In this document: piece after piece, positions 8,586-17,124 of the stretch
Numbering within the stretch: the first letter of the stretch is position 1
Layout: each line of letters starts with the position of its first letter
The notes under the pieces: model-generated
What the model was told of the DNA's origin: nothing
Seen by the model: the letters and a program-made list of their open reading frames with translations, nothing else
The model's database searches: none
Program-made: the position numbers and the translations under genes
Assembly: GCF_039522605.1 (NCBI RefSeq)
Contig: NZ_BAAADS010000003.1
Span: forward strand, 62,001 to 126,000
Origin: Lentibacillus siamensis
GTDB lineage: Bacteria > Bacillota > Bacilli > Bacillales > Amphibacillaceae
Reading direction: 5' to 3'
DNA length: 64,000 bases

Positions 8586-10397
8586 GTGGCAAAGTCAACA
8601 AAAGAATTGCCAAAGCGGAGTGAAATCCCTGTAGAACATACCTGGAAGCTGGAGGATATTTTTTCAACGGATGAGGAATGGGAAAAAGAACTGCAGGCAT
8701 TGAAAAATGATCTGCCGTCGATTGAAAAATTTCAGGGGAAAATAGCTGAATCCGCGCAAAATCTGTATGATGTATTGAAGCTTCAGGATGAGCTGTCAGA
8801 GCGGCTTGGAAAGTTGTTTACATATGCACATATGAAAAATGATCAGGATACAACGAACTCGAAATACCAGGAGATGAATGCCAAGGCGGAAAATGTATTG
8901 ACAATTGCATCGAGTTCGATGAGTTATATCGTTCCGGAAATTCTGATGATGGATGAAAGTAAATTGGATGCATTCATCAATGAAAATAAGAACCTGCAGC
9001 TGTATCAGCACACATTGGATGAAATTTCCCGGCAGCGCCCGCACGTATTAAGCAAGCATGAAGAGGCATTGCTGGCAGAAGCGTCTGAGCCGATGTCGAA
9101 CGCTTCGAATACGTTCGGCATGCTGAACAATGCTGATCTTACTTTCCCGACGATTAAGAATGATCAAGGGGAAGGGGTTGATTTGACACACGGCCGTTTC
9201 ATCGGCTTTTTGGAATCAAAAGACCGCAGTGTGCGTGAAAATGCCTTTAAAGCGATGTATGACACATACGGTAAATTTAAAAACACCTTCGCATCGACAT
9301 TAACAGGTACCGTAAAAGCTGATAACTTTAATGCAAAAGTGCGAAATTATGATTCTGCACGGCAAGCAGCACTGGACTCTAACAGGATTCCGGAACAGGT
9401 GTATGATAATTTGGTTGAGGCTGTCAATGAAAAACTGCCGCTTTTGCACCGTTATGCGGCCCTTCGGAAAAAGGTGCTCAAAGTTGATGATCTCCATATG
9501 TATGACATGTATACACCACTTGTTAAAGACGCTGATATGGATATCCCGTATGAAAAGGCGCAGGAATATGTGCTGGAAGGCTTGAAACCACTTGGCGAGG
9601 AATATGTCAGTACCCTGAAGGAAGGATTTAACAGCCGCTGGATCGATGTGGAAGAAAGCAAAGGAAAACGGAGCGGAGCTTACTCATCAGGTGCATATGG
9701 AACCAACCCATACATCCTGCTGAACTGGCAGGATAAAGTGAATGACCTGTTCACGCTTGCACATGAATTGGGGCATTCGCTGCACAGTTATTATACACAT
9801 GGAAATCAACCGTTCCGCTATGGCAACTATTCGATTTTTGTTGCGGAGGTAGCGTCCACATGCAACGAGGCACTGCTTAATGATTACTTGCTTGAGAATG
9901 TGGATGACGAGAAACAAAAGCTTTACTTATTGAATCATTACCTGGAAGGGTTCCGTGGAACAGTATTCCGTCAGACGATGTTTGCTGAGTTTGAACATGA
10001 TATTCATAAGCGGATGCAAAATGGGGAAGCGCTCAGTGCAGAACGACTGACCGATATATATTATGAGTTAAATAAAAAATATTTCGGGGAAGATGTTGTT
10101 TCGGATGATGAAATTGGACTGGAATGGGCACGTATTCCACATTTCTACATGAATTATTACGTGTACCAGTACGCAACCGGATATTCTGCAGCAACAGCAC
10201 TTGCCAGCCGGATTTTGAGCGGAGAGGAAGGTGCTGTTGACCGGTACCTGGACTTCCTGCGGGCAGGGAGCAGCGATTATCCAATCGAAGTACTTAAAAA
10301 AGCCGGCGTGGATATGACATCCAAGGAACCGATTTTGTCTGCACTTGATGTTTTTGAAGAAAAACTGAATGAAATGGAAAAACTGCTGCTTGGATAA
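8586..10397 (+). CDS. pepF: Oligoendopeptidase F (M3B family)
   Basis: A 603-residue cytoplasmic zinc peptidase of full family length. The zinc motif HELGH is at residues 393-397, with the third ligand probably E421 in 'FVAEVASTCNE'. The N-terminal helical region and the C-terminal 'GYSAATALA' segment are typical of PepF. It cleaves short peptides; in B. subtilis extra copies block sporulation initiation, probably by degrading signalling peptides. The GTG start at 8586 follows AAGGAGG. Confidence 0.96.
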   Translation: MAKSTKELPKRSEIPVEHTWKLEDIFSTDEEWEKELQALKNDLPSIEKFQGKIAESAQNLYDVLKLQDELSERLGKLFTYAHMKNDQDTTNSKYQEMNAKAENVLTIASSSMSYIVPEILMMDESKLDAFINENKNLQLYQHTLDEISRQRPHVLSKHEEALLAEASEPMSNASNTFGMLNNADLTFPTIKNDQGEGVDLTHGRFIGFLESKDRSVRENAFKAMYDTYGKFKNTFASTLTGTVKADNFNAKVRNYDSARQAALDSNRIPEQVYDNLVEAVNEKLPLLHRYAALRKKVLKVDDLHMYDMYTPLVKDADMDIPYEKAQEYVLEGLKPLGEEYVSTLKEGFNSRWIDVEESKGKRSGAYSSGAYGTNPYILLNWQDKVNDLFTLAHELGHSLHSYYTHGNQPFRYGNYSIFVAEVASTCNEALLNDYLLENVDDEKQKLYLLNHYLEGFRGTVFRQTMFAEFEHDIHKRMQNGEALSAERLTDIYYELNKKYFGEDVVSDDEIGLEWARIPHFYMNYYVYQYATGYSAATALASRILSGEEGAVDRYLDFLRAGSSDYPIEVLKKAGVDMTSKEPILSALDVFEEKLNEMEKLLLG

Positions 10398-10400
10398 ATA

Positions 10401-10437
10401 AAATGGAGGCTTGCACGAATGCGCAAGCCTCCATTAT
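10401..10437. terminator. Bidirectional terminator between pepF and a small membrane-protein gene
   Basis: ATGGAGGCTTGC and GCGCAAGCCTCCAT form a 12-14-bp stem flanked by A/T-rich sequence on both sides, directly after the pepF stop codon and downstream of the convergent small gene. Confidence 0.75.
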
Positions 10438-10604
10438 TTAATTACTATCTTTACGCGGCGCCGGTATAACGGCTAGCTGGTTCCTGAATTAGGGGCCATC
10501 GTCGGGAGATTGGGTGCCACCTTTAAGAATTGAAACGGCAATTTCGAGAGTTTGTGTCCCGAATGACTTTTGATGCTGAATTCAAGTCACATACTTACCT
10601 GAAA

Positions 10605-10787
10605 CTAGCCCCGTATTTTGCCGCGGTACACATTTCGGTGTGTGAATGCATATATTGTCAGGTAGATGGATACGAATAACATCGGCAGCGTTATCCAGAA
10701 TGGAATAATCTGCATGAGTCCAAGAATGTTTAAAAAAAACGCAACAATCGTGATGATCAGCAACAGGACAGGCAATGAATCCTGCAT
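10605..10787 (-). CDS. Small two-helix membrane protein, unknown function
   Basis: A 60-residue hydrophobic protein with two predicted membrane segments (about residues 5-25 and 29-50) and a basic tail 'THRNVYRGKIRG'. I choose the ATG at 10785-10787, preceded by GGAGTGAGG, over an in-frame ATG 18 bases further out with a poorly spaced site. It stands alone between pepF and the RoxS gene. I do not recognise a family. The 160 bp between it and pepF shows nothing beyond the shared terminator. Confidence 0.6.
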   Translation of the reverse strand: MQDSLPVLLLIITIVAFFLNILGLMQIIPFWITLPMLFVSIYLTIYAFTHRNVYRGKIRG

Positions 10788-10890
10788 GAACCTCACTCCA
10801 ATCATCAGTATTCTATCCCTTCCAATAGATCATATGTTACAATTATTTGAATTAGAAGTATGACATTTTTGTGAACCGGAGTGCTAACTG

Positions 10891-10940
10891 TTGTCAACTT
10901 TTATAGCGATTGATATAGTTAAAATGTGATATGAATCACA
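10891..10940 (+). promoter_or_regulatory. RoxS promoter with a TGTGA-N6-TCACA palindrome
   Basis: TTGTCA at 10891-10896 and TATAGT at 10914-10919 are separated by 17 bp. Overlapping the expected start is TGTGATATGAATCACA (10925-10940). The half sites TGTGA and TCACA match the CRP/Fnr-family pattern and, more loosely, Rex sites. RoxS is known to answer to the respiratory and NADH state in B. subtilis; which regulator binds here is inference. Confidence 0.65.
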
Positions 10941-11048
10941 AACAAAAACCCCTTTGTTTATGATCATGAAACTTTCTCCCATCCCCCTTTGTTTAATACA
11001 AAGTCGGAGAACCCTTAAAGGATACACGCTGCCCCGTGTATCCTTTTT
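10926..11048 (+). ncRNA. roxS: Small regulatory RNA RoxS (RsaE family)
   Basis: About 120 nt run from a strong promoter to a strong terminator with no reading frame. The two hallmark C-rich motifs are present: 'ACCCCTTTGTTT' near 10948 and 'CTCCCATCCCCCTTTG' at about 10976-10991, matching the conserved core of Staphylococcus RsaE and Bacillus RoxS. The 3' end is the hairpin GGATACACG/CGTGTATCC followed by six T. RoxS pairs through these C-rich loops with ribosome binding sites of central-metabolism and respiratory mRNAs. Its place between pepF and yjbH matches B. subtilis. The 5' end is estimated from the promoter. Confidence 0.9.
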
Positions 11049-11054
11049 TATTGT

Positions 11055-11263
11055 CTAGGAAATTATAAAATTTTGTAGATGTGGATAATGCACTTGCTCC
11101 TAATCAGCCACGTCCAGCTCCAGCGCCCAGCGACTAGCAAACTTCACACTTCCTCACTACGATAAGTCAACATCGGTTCGCTTTCAGCTCACCGTGTTTC
11201 CTTTATCTCATTGCGGAGTGCTCCAGTTTGTACGTCGCTAAACGGGCGCTTCCGCTTTTGTTC
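11055..11263 (+). repeat. Dispersed mosaic intergenic repeat, copy B (short form)
   Basis: About 210 bp with the same ends as copy A but lacking whole modules. 'GCGACTAGCA' joins directly to 'AACTTCACACTTCC', where copy A has a 36-bp hairpin module, and 'CACTACGATA' joins 'AGTCAACATCGG', where copies A and C have about 60 bp more. It begins directly after the RoxS terminator. From here to 11430 I see nothing further. Confidence 0.85.
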
Positions 11264-11432
11264 ATAGCCTGTTTTTATTGCACATGTAGTGTCGTAATCA
11301 GATAATAATTGTACCTGAATCGTACAATATTAAATAATAGGGTGCTGTTCCTTACTAAAGAGAAATAAACTTTCCGTACAGATTATTAAATATTTTGCGA
11401 CTGATTTAAAGTATATTTTTGTGCAATAAACA

Positions 11433-11453
11433 GACCGGGTAGGGTACCCGGTC
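11433..11453 (-). terminator. Hairpin downstream of the lipoprotein gene
   Basis: GACCGGGT and ACCCGGTC form a perfect 8-bp stem around a five-base loop, 30 bp after the stop codon of the minus-strand lipoprotein gene; the following minus-strand bases are only moderately T-rich. Confidence 0.6.
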
Positions 11454-11483
11454 AGGAAATTCTATTAAGCTGTAAAGCTGCTG

Positions 11484-12677
11484 TTATTGATAGTTCACTA
11501 CTGCCGGCGCTGGATCCAGTTTCAATACCTGCTTTGGGGTAAGGAGCGGATTGTCTTTTTTATAGAAAAGCTTGAATCCTCCATATTGAATGGATTGTTC
11601 TTTAACCAGTTTTCCGTATGCAGCCATTTTGATGGCATCCTTGCCAAAACCATCACTATTAAGGACAACTTCAACATTTTTGGACGGGTGAATCCGTTTT
11701 TTGTTCGTGATAATTCCATCCCCAAACTGATGAACCATGACAATTTTGTCAGGAAGCTGATATTTCTCAACCATTTGATCGACATATTGGATTGCGTTCT
11801 GAATTTCGGAACCATCCACATGACCCAGATCTTCTCCAGGGACTTCTCCGTTCCCGATAGAATATTCTGTGTCGATTGCTAAATGCACGAATGGAAGTTT
11901 AAGGTATTTTTCTACAGCCTTCACACCATGCATGACCGAAGCGCTGCCCAGTTGAACATCCAATACCAATAATGCATCATTTTTTTTCGCGAGTTTGACA
12001 TAGCGTTGAATCACATCATCGGGAGTTTTTAATACATAGTTTCCATCAGGTCCCGGACTTCCCTGGGCCACAGTCGCAATTAATTCAATTGTTGGAACTG
12101 CAGGGTGGTCAGGATCCAGTTTCGAATAGACGCTGGCTTGTTTTTTGAGCTTTTTCATCATCTTTTTTGGCGAATACCTTCCCAGGATTCCCATCTGGCT
12201 GGAAAGTGGTGTGCCGTAATACGTCACTAATCTGTAATTTTGAAGCGGCCCATCCGTCAGGTCTTTTTTTCCTTTTAAAAGGGTTTGGCCCAATGGTATT
12301 GTCCTTGTCGGATTTTTGCCGTGTGCTTCTTCACATGGCATTTTCTTTTTCACCTTGCTCGGATATTTTGTTTTTAAAGGTTTGGCATTCTTTGGCGGCG
12401 GAGTAGGGGAAAACGGTCTCTTCTGTTTTGTTTCTTCGGTTTTGTCCGATGAATCTTCCCCCGATTTTTCGTTACCTGTTTCTGAGTTTTCAGCTTTTGT
12501 CTTGTCATTATCCTTGTCAGCGGATTTCCCCTGATTTGATGATTCCTCTGACGGTGATTCGTCATTCCGATCTTCTTGAACCCCATCCTGATTTGCTGAG
12601 GTCGCCGTTTCCCCGCATCCGGCTGTAATTAATAACACTGCTAAGATAATCGGAAAAATTAAATAAGGTTTCCCCAC
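11484..12677 (-). CDS. Large lipoprotein of unknown function
   Basis: A 397-residue predicted lipoprotein. I choose a GTG start at 12677, nine bases after GGAAG, because it gives a compact signal peptide ending in the lipobox 'LLITAGC' with C21; an in-frame TTG 21 bases upstream has no ribosome binding site. Residues 22-95 are a charged low-complexity linker rich in Asp, Glu, Ser and Lys. The globular domain (about 130-397) has 'YRLVTYYGTPLSSQMG', 'ELIATVAQGSPGPDGNY', 'LLVLDVQLG' and 'HLAIDTEYSI', with alternating strands and acidic residues that recall a TIM-barrel hydrolase. I recall similar domains in other Gram-positive lipoproteins but no assigned function. Confidence 0.75.
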   Translation of the reverse strand: MGKPYLIFPIILAVLLITAGCGETATSANQDGVQEDRNDESPSEESSNQGKSADKDNDKTKAENSETGNEKSGEDSSDKTEETKQKRPFSPTPPPKNAKPLKTKYPSKVKKKMPCEEAHGKNPTRTIPLGQTLLKGKKDLTDGPLQNYRLVTYYGTPLSSQMGILGRYSPKKMMKKLKKQASVYSKLDPDHPAVPTIELIATVAQGSPGPDGNYVLKTPDDVIQRYVKLAKKNDALLVLDVQLGSASVMHGVKAVEKYLKLPFVHLAIDTEYSIGNGEVPGEDLGHVDGSEIQNAIQYVDQMVEKYQLPDKIVMVHQFGDGIITNKKRIHPSKNVEVVLNSDGFGKDAIKMAAYGKLVKEQSIQYGGFKLFYKKDNPLLTPKQVLKLDPAPAVVNYQ

Positions 12678-12699
12678 AGTATCCCACTTCCTTCTCAAT

Positions 12700-13044
12700 A
12701 TTTCAGAATAATGCGTAGCTTTTCATATACTGGAACTATTAACTACGTGGACAACCCTAAAATGAAAAATCTGTCACTTTTTGTTTATCCATTTCTTATT
12801 TTGGTAGAATCCGGTGAATTTTACAAGGTTGATTTTAGTGTTTTTGTTAAAAAATCTATTCCTAAATAGTTATTGTTGTATTGATGATGCTTAAAATAGG
12901 GGATGAAACTGTTTGGCTGTGGATTTGATTCTGGCCATTTTTTATGAGAACAGGGGTACATTGGTGATCGAGAGCCGTTTTATACAAGAGATTCGGAGAT
13001 AGAAGGAAAAACTAAAGTGTATCAAAACGGGGCTGGTCTTCCAT
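12700..13044. other. Intergenic stretch without a recognisable gene
   Basis: 345 AT-rich bp upstream of the divergently placed lipoprotein gene. The only item of note is a single phrase TATCAAAACGGGG near 13020, which matches the unit of the array at 26061-26131. No frame has a plausible ribosome binding site. Confidence 0.5.
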
Positions 13045-13084
13045 AAAAAATACCCGAAGCATCCACACCTTATGCTCCGGGGTT
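13045..13084 (-). terminator. Terminator of yjbH
   Basis: On the minus strand CCCGGAGCAT pairs with ATGCTTCGGG (one wobble) and is followed by TATTTTTT. The stem starts next to the yjbH stop codon. Confidence 0.85.
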
Positions 13085-13982
13085 ATTGTTCATCGTTATA
13101 TTTCCAGAATGTTCCATACTTTACTGGTATTTTTTCCACGGCTTGCTGAAGTTGCAGTTTTTTCATTTCACGTTCGGCTTTTGCTTTTGTCCAATCGTAT
13201 ACAACCGAAACTTCTTTGATTCCGACAACCTCGTAGTAGGACAGGAAATCCTCAAGTGGCGGCTTGCTCGACGGTACAGCATCTTTCTGTAAAATCTGCT
13301 TCAGAACCTGAACATAAATATCGTATGGATAAAGTCCCGAAATCTTGATGCCCTGATCTTCCGTTGATGGATTAAAAAATACAATTGCAGGAATAAAATC
13401 AACGTCCATTTCTTTCGTCAGGTTCAAATCGCTTTGGAATGCTTTTTTTGCCGTATCGGAGTATAAGTCATTTTCGAATTCGCCAACATCAAGCTTTGCA
13501 GCCTTAGCACACTGAAACAGCACTTTTTCATCAGAAATATTCTGTTTTTTGAGAAACAGGCTTTCCTGTACTTTTCTAAGAAAAATCCGTCCCGCTTTTT
13601 TGCCTTGCAGTTCAGCTGCTTTGATTGCCAATGATGCAATCCAGGGTGATGAGACAGGATTCTCAATCCACAGGTCACCATCACAGCTCATACCGGTTCG
13701 CGACGCAGTCTTTTCCCAAATATCTTTCAGACGTTTCGGTTTATCGAATTTATCTTTATTTAAAGCATCCAATTGCCCGCTGATTATTGGGCGAATGGTA
13801 AAAAACCGACCATATTCGATCGATAATTTCTTCAAAAATGGTTCCAGTGACCAGCATTCCGGACAAAGTGGATCTATAAAAACGTAAATTTCAATCGGTT
13901 TCTGAACAAAATCAAAGTAGCTATATTTTGACGATGTGTGTGTCTGATTTGAGCATTTAAGCTCAGATTGATTCCAACTCAC
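13083..13982 (-). CDS. yjbH: Spx adaptor YjbH (thioredoxin-fold ClpXP adaptor)
   Basis: A 299-residue DsbA/thioredoxin-fold protein with the diagnostic motif 'FIDPLCPECWSLEP' (CxxC near residues 37-40). A helical insert and a C-terminal middle region complete the fold. In B. subtilis YjbH presents Spx to ClpXP and is inactivated by aggregation in disulfide stress. The GTG start at 13980-13982 follows AAGGAG by seven bases and overlaps an out-of-frame ATG. It is downstream of the truncated-haemoglobin gene on the same strand, but copy C of the mosaic repeat (about 430 bp) separates them. Cotranscription therefore needs read-through of several hairpins. Confidence 0.93.
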   Translation of the reverse strand: MSWNQSELKCSNQTHTSSKYSYFDFVQKPIEIYVFIDPLCPECWSLEPFLKKLSIEYGRFFTIRPIISGQLDALNKDKFDKPKRLKDIWEKTASRTGMSCDGDLWIENPVSSPWIASLAIKAAELQGKKAGRIFLRKVQESLFLKKQNISDEKVLFQCAKAAKLDVGEFENDLYSDTAKKAFQSDLNLTKEMDVDFIPAIVFFNPSTEDQGIKISGLYPYDIYVQVLKQILQKDAVPSSKPPLEDFLSYYEVVGIKEVSVVYDWTKAKAEREMKKLQLQQAVEKIPVKYGTFWKYNDEQ

Positions 13983-14049
13983 ATCGATTCTCCTTTCTTA
14001 AACGCTGAGGATGTTTAAAGTGTCGCTATCCAGTTCTTAGCTGTGTAAG

Positions 14050-14475
14050 CCATGTCCAGCTCCAACGCCCAGCAATAGCAGAGGTTTTGGTGGGACAAGC
14101 TTTAGCGTAGTCCCAAACTTCACACTCCTCACTACGATAAAGAAGACTTGCCGACTGGTGAAACCAGAGGCTTAGTCGTCCTTATACCCTTGTGATGAAA
14201 GTCAACATCGGCTCGAAGTTTAAGGCAGGCCGACTAAATCCGGCCTCCCGCGCCAACGTCGGAACACCCCTATGAAGGGGCGTGTTTCCTTTTCGCTTTC
14301 GAGCATAAGATTCACTTTGACTTTCGCCATTATTGGCGATAAGTCAAGTTCATCTAATCTCATTGCGGATTAAGGAAGATCGGCTAAGATCGCCGCTTTG
14401 CGCGGCAACGCCGACCCACACTAAATGGCAGGGCGCAGTTTGTACGTTGCTGAACGGGCGTTTCCGCTTTTCTTT
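14050..14475 (+). repeat. Dispersed mosaic intergenic repeat, copy C (longest form)
   Basis: About 425 bp aligning with copy A almost throughout, with one extra module near 14300-14360 ('TTCGAGCATAAGATTCACTT' onwards) inserted between 'GTGTTTCCTT' and 'CTCATTGCGG'. Its right end abuts the stop codon of the truncated-haemoglobin gene. It separates yjbI from yjbH. Confidence 0.85.
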
Positions 14476-14853
14476 TTACGGTGTGTTCATCATATGATGT
14501 GCCGTCATGGTTAGTTTTTCAAATATAGCCGTGCGATAGGGTTCTTCAATTTGTGCTTCGTCTAGTGCGGCATCCATGCACTCAAGCCAGGCGTCTTTTC
14601 GTTCTGGTGTGATTTCAAAGGGAAAATGACGCCTGCGCAGCATGGGATTGCCGCGCTCCTCGGAGTAGAGCCTTGGTCCGCCAAAAAACTGTGTTAAAAA
14701 TAACCGTTGTTTTCGTGCGGTTTCCGTCAGGTCTTCCGGGAAAATTGGTACAAGTTTTGGATGTTTTCCTACTCGTTTATAAAATGCGGTTACTAATCGA
14801 TCTACGGAATCGAATCCGCCAATTGCTTTATACATCGTTCCAGGCCTTGTCAT
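14476..14853 (-). CDS. yjbI: Truncated haemoglobin, group II (YjbI)
   Basis: A 125-residue 2-over-2 globin. The proximal heme His lies in 'LRRRHFPFEI' (about residue 76); 'AFYKRV' gives the B10 Tyr position, and the group II Trp (G8) is in 'KDAWLECM'. Such globins bind oxygen or NO and, in B. subtilis, protect against oxidative damage. The gene precedes yjbH on the same strand as in B. subtilis. The start ATG follows GAGAAG. The 82 bp to yjbK show no terminator. Confidence 0.92.
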   Translation of the reverse strand: MTRPGTMYKAIGGFDSVDRLVTAFYKRVGKHPKLVPIFPEDLTETARKQRLFLTQFFGGPRLYSEERGNPMLRRRHFPFEITPERKDAWLECMDAALDEAQIEEPYRTAIFEKLTMTAHHMMNTP

Positions 14854-14935
14854 CGTTAACTTCTCTCCTAATGGTTTGTATATATTGTAGCAACGTAAAA
14901 TTTGATGGGCAACTAATCCGACTTTCCAGTAATTG

Positions 14936-15511
14936 TTATTTATCCATTTTCTCCCGGAAAAACCGTTTGATTTTATTTGGGGTTTCCCGCTTAATAATGT
15001 TATACCCGTTTAGGATTTCATCAATCATCCGCTCCCCGGTTTCTGCTGAGCCCGCTTCGAGTTCCAATTCATAATCTGCGGTTTCACCATACTTACTGTA
15101 ATCAAGTACAAGCAGGATATCTTTGTAGGCAAGTTCACGCCTTTCTGTAATCAGACTGCCAAAACAAATAAGTTTATTGGGTGCAATATCAAGCATTTTC
15201 AGTTGTCTGCCGACGTTTTTCTTCATTACAATTTTACCATTCAGCCATTGAGCGGCTTCCTGGTCAGTCAGTGTATCGTGTGTTTCAAGCAGACCTTTGT
15301 CGTGCGGCTGTTTCAATGTTAATGTATACGATCCAAGCTTTTTTCGAATCCTTAACGCTGCACCGCTTGCCTTCAGTTTAAAATCAGCAGTTTCAAAATA
15401 ATAATTTATCTGTGTTTGAGGTTGCTCCGGGAAAGGAAAGCTATTTAAGAGACGTTCAAATTCCGTTTCCGTCAGCATATTTTTAAATTCTATTTCAATC
15501 TCCTGTGTCAA
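14936..15511 (-). CDS. yjbK: CYTH-domain protein YjbK (triphosphate-binding tunnel fold)
   Basis: A 191-residue CYTH/TTM protein. The signature ExExK is at the N-terminus ('QEIEIEFKNM'), followed by the basic and acidic strands expected of the tunnel ('AALRIRKKLGSYTLTLKQP', 'LLVLDYSKYGETADYELELE'). Family members hydrolyse inorganic triphosphate or make cyclic nucleotides; B. subtilis YjbK is uncharacterised. I place the start at TTG 15511, eight bases after GGGGG, because it puts ExExK at the usual distance from the end. It is divergent from yjbM. Confidence 0.88.
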   Translation of the reverse strand: MTQEIEIEFKNMLTETEFERLLNSFPFPEQPQTQINYYFETADFKLKASGAALRIRKKLGSYTLTLKQPHDKGLLETHDTLTDQEAAQWLNGKIVMKKNVGRQLKMLDIAPNKLICFGSLITERRELAYKDILLVLDYSKYGETADYELELEAGSAETGERMIDEILNGYNIIKRETPNKIKRFFREKMDK

Positions 15512-15647
15512 AATAATTTCCCCCGCATACAAGAATTGTTTCTATTTGCGTTAATTATCCCGAATGGCGGTTAAATTTGCAAAGATTATCCTTTGGTATA
15601 TGTTATGATAAAATGGGAAAATAGAAGAGTAACAGGTGGTGGTGACC

Positions 15648-16256
15648 ATGAATTGGAAAGCAATCCTTGCACCATATTCACAGGCGGTCGAGGAATTGAA
15701 AGTGAAGCTGAAAGGGATTCGGGCACAGTTTGAGCATGAATCCAGTCATTCGCCGATAGAGTTTATTACTGGACGGGTTAAGCCGATACCAAGCATATTG
15801 GAAAAAGCAGAAAGCAGACGGATACCACTGGACCGTATTGAAGAGGAACTTCAGGATATTGCCGGAGTGCGGGTGGTTTGTCAGTTTGTCGATGATATTT
15901 ATACCATTGTAAAAATGATCAGGTCACGCGAAGATTTATCGATAATCGAGGAAAAAGATTATGTTACGGAAAAGAAGGAAAGTGGGTACCGGTCGTTTCA
16001 TATGATTATTGAATATCCGGTGGAAACGATTCATGGCGTGAAAAAGGTTGTTGCGGAAATTCAGATTCGTACACTGGCTATGAATTTCTGGGCAACCAAT
16101 GAGCATTCCCTTAATTATAAATATAAAGGGAGAATTCCATCCGAAATAAAAGAAAGGCTGCAGCGTGCTGCGGAAGCGGCTTTTAAACTGGATGAGGAAA
16201 TGTCTAGCATAAAAAACGAGGTACAGGAAGCACAGCGCATATTCCATCGAAAGTAA
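15648..16256 (+). CDS. yjbM: Small alarmone synthetase YjbM (SAS1, GTP pyrophosphokinase)
   Basis: A 202-residue RelA-type synthetase without hydrolase or regulatory domains. Visible motifs are 'ITGRVKPIPSILEKAE', 'DIAGVRVVCQFVDDIY', 'KKESGYRSFHMI' and 'EIQIRTLAMNFWA', which form the ATP and GTP sites. YjbM makes pppGpp, ppGpp and pGpp as a homotetramer. The start chosen is ATG 15648 preceded by GGTGGTG; three in-frame GTG codons just upstream overlap that site. It is followed after 12 bp by NAD kinase, as in B. subtilis. Confidence 0.95.
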   Translation: MNWKAILAPYSQAVEELKVKLKGIRAQFEHESSHSPIEFITGRVKPIPSILEKAESRRIPLDRIEEELQDIAGVRVVCQFVDDIYTIVKMIRSREDLSIIEEKDYVTEKKESGYRSFHMIIEYPVETIHGVKKVVAEIQIRTLAMNFWATNEHSLNYKYKGRIPSEIKERLQRAAEAAFKLDEEMSSIKNEVQEAQRIFHRK

Positions 16257-16268
16257 GGAGAGAGAACC

Positions 16269-17096
16269 GTGAAGTTTGTAATTGTGTCAAAGGGCGATGA
16301 ACGATCCAAAACCATTAAAGGGACGATGAAACAATATTTGACGGATTTTGGTTTGGATTATGATGAAAAATATCCGGATCTGGTAATTTCAGTAGGCGGG
16401 GACGGAACATTTCTCGAGGCATTCCACCGTTATATTCATTGTCTGAAATCAACGGCATTTATCGGTGTACATACAGGACATTTGGGCTTTTATGCGGACT
16501 GGGTACCGGATCAGGTCGAAAAGCTGATTATTGAAATTGCCAAAACACCATTTCAGATTGTGGAATATCCACTCCTTGAAGTGATTATCCGCAGTAAATC
16601 GGGCGGAACGGAAGATAAGTTTCTCGCTTTGAATGAAGCGACTATTAAAACAGCAGAAGGATCAGTCGTATTTGATGTGGAAATTAAAGGAGACCATTTT
16701 GAAACATTCCGCGGGGACGGGCTATGTGTTTCGACACCATCCGGCAGCACGGCATATAATAAAGCACTCGGTGGCGGAATTATCCATCCGTCGCTTGAGG
16801 CAATTCAGCTTACCGAGATGGCTTCCATCAACAACCGGGTTTTCCGGACAATTGGTTCGCCGCTTATTCTCCCGAAACATCATACGTGTTTGCTGAAGCC
16901 GCTTGTGGATCGCAGCTTTTTGATTACAATTGATCACTTTACCGAAAGCTATACAAATGTTAAATCCATCCAATGCAGGGTAGCTAAGGAGCAGGTACGG
17001 TTTGCACGCTTTAAACCATTTCCGTTTTGGGACCGGGTACGCGATTCTTTTGTTACGGATGATGATAGTGACAGCATAAAACGATCTAATTCATAA
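16269..17096 (+). CDS. nadF: NAD kinase
   Basis: A 275-residue ATP/polyphosphate-NAD kinase that phosphorylates NAD to NADP. The phosphate loop GGDGT is at residues 43-47 and the second motif is 'TPSGSTAYNKALGGGI'. The GTG start follows GGAGAGAG. Usual length for the family is about 265-270; the C-terminus has a short extra Asp/Ser-rich tail. It is translationally close to yjbM (12 bp) and to the pseudouridine synthase (28 bp), so the three likely form one operon. Confidence 0.96.
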   Translation: MKFVIVSKGDERSKTIKGTMKQYLTDFGLDYDEKYPDLVISVGGDGTFLEAFHRYIHCLKSTAFIGVHTGHLGFYADWVPDQVEKLIIEIAKTPFQIVEYPLLEVIIRSKSGGTEDKFLALNEATIKTAEGSVVFDVEIKGDHFETFRGDGLCVSTPSGSTAYNKALGGGIIHPSLEAIQLTEMASINNRVFRTIGSPLILPKHHTCLLKPLVDRSFLITIDHFTESYTNVKSIQCRVAKEQVRFARFKPFPFWDRVRDSFVTDDDSDSIKRSNS

Positions 17097-17124
17097 ACAG
17101 GCTAATAATGGCAGGTGACAAAGG

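Noticed and set aside
4111..14475. Insertion sequence or MITE explanation for the dispersed repeat
   Set aside because: No transposase frame, no terminal inverted repeats and no evident target duplications; copies differ by internal modules instead.
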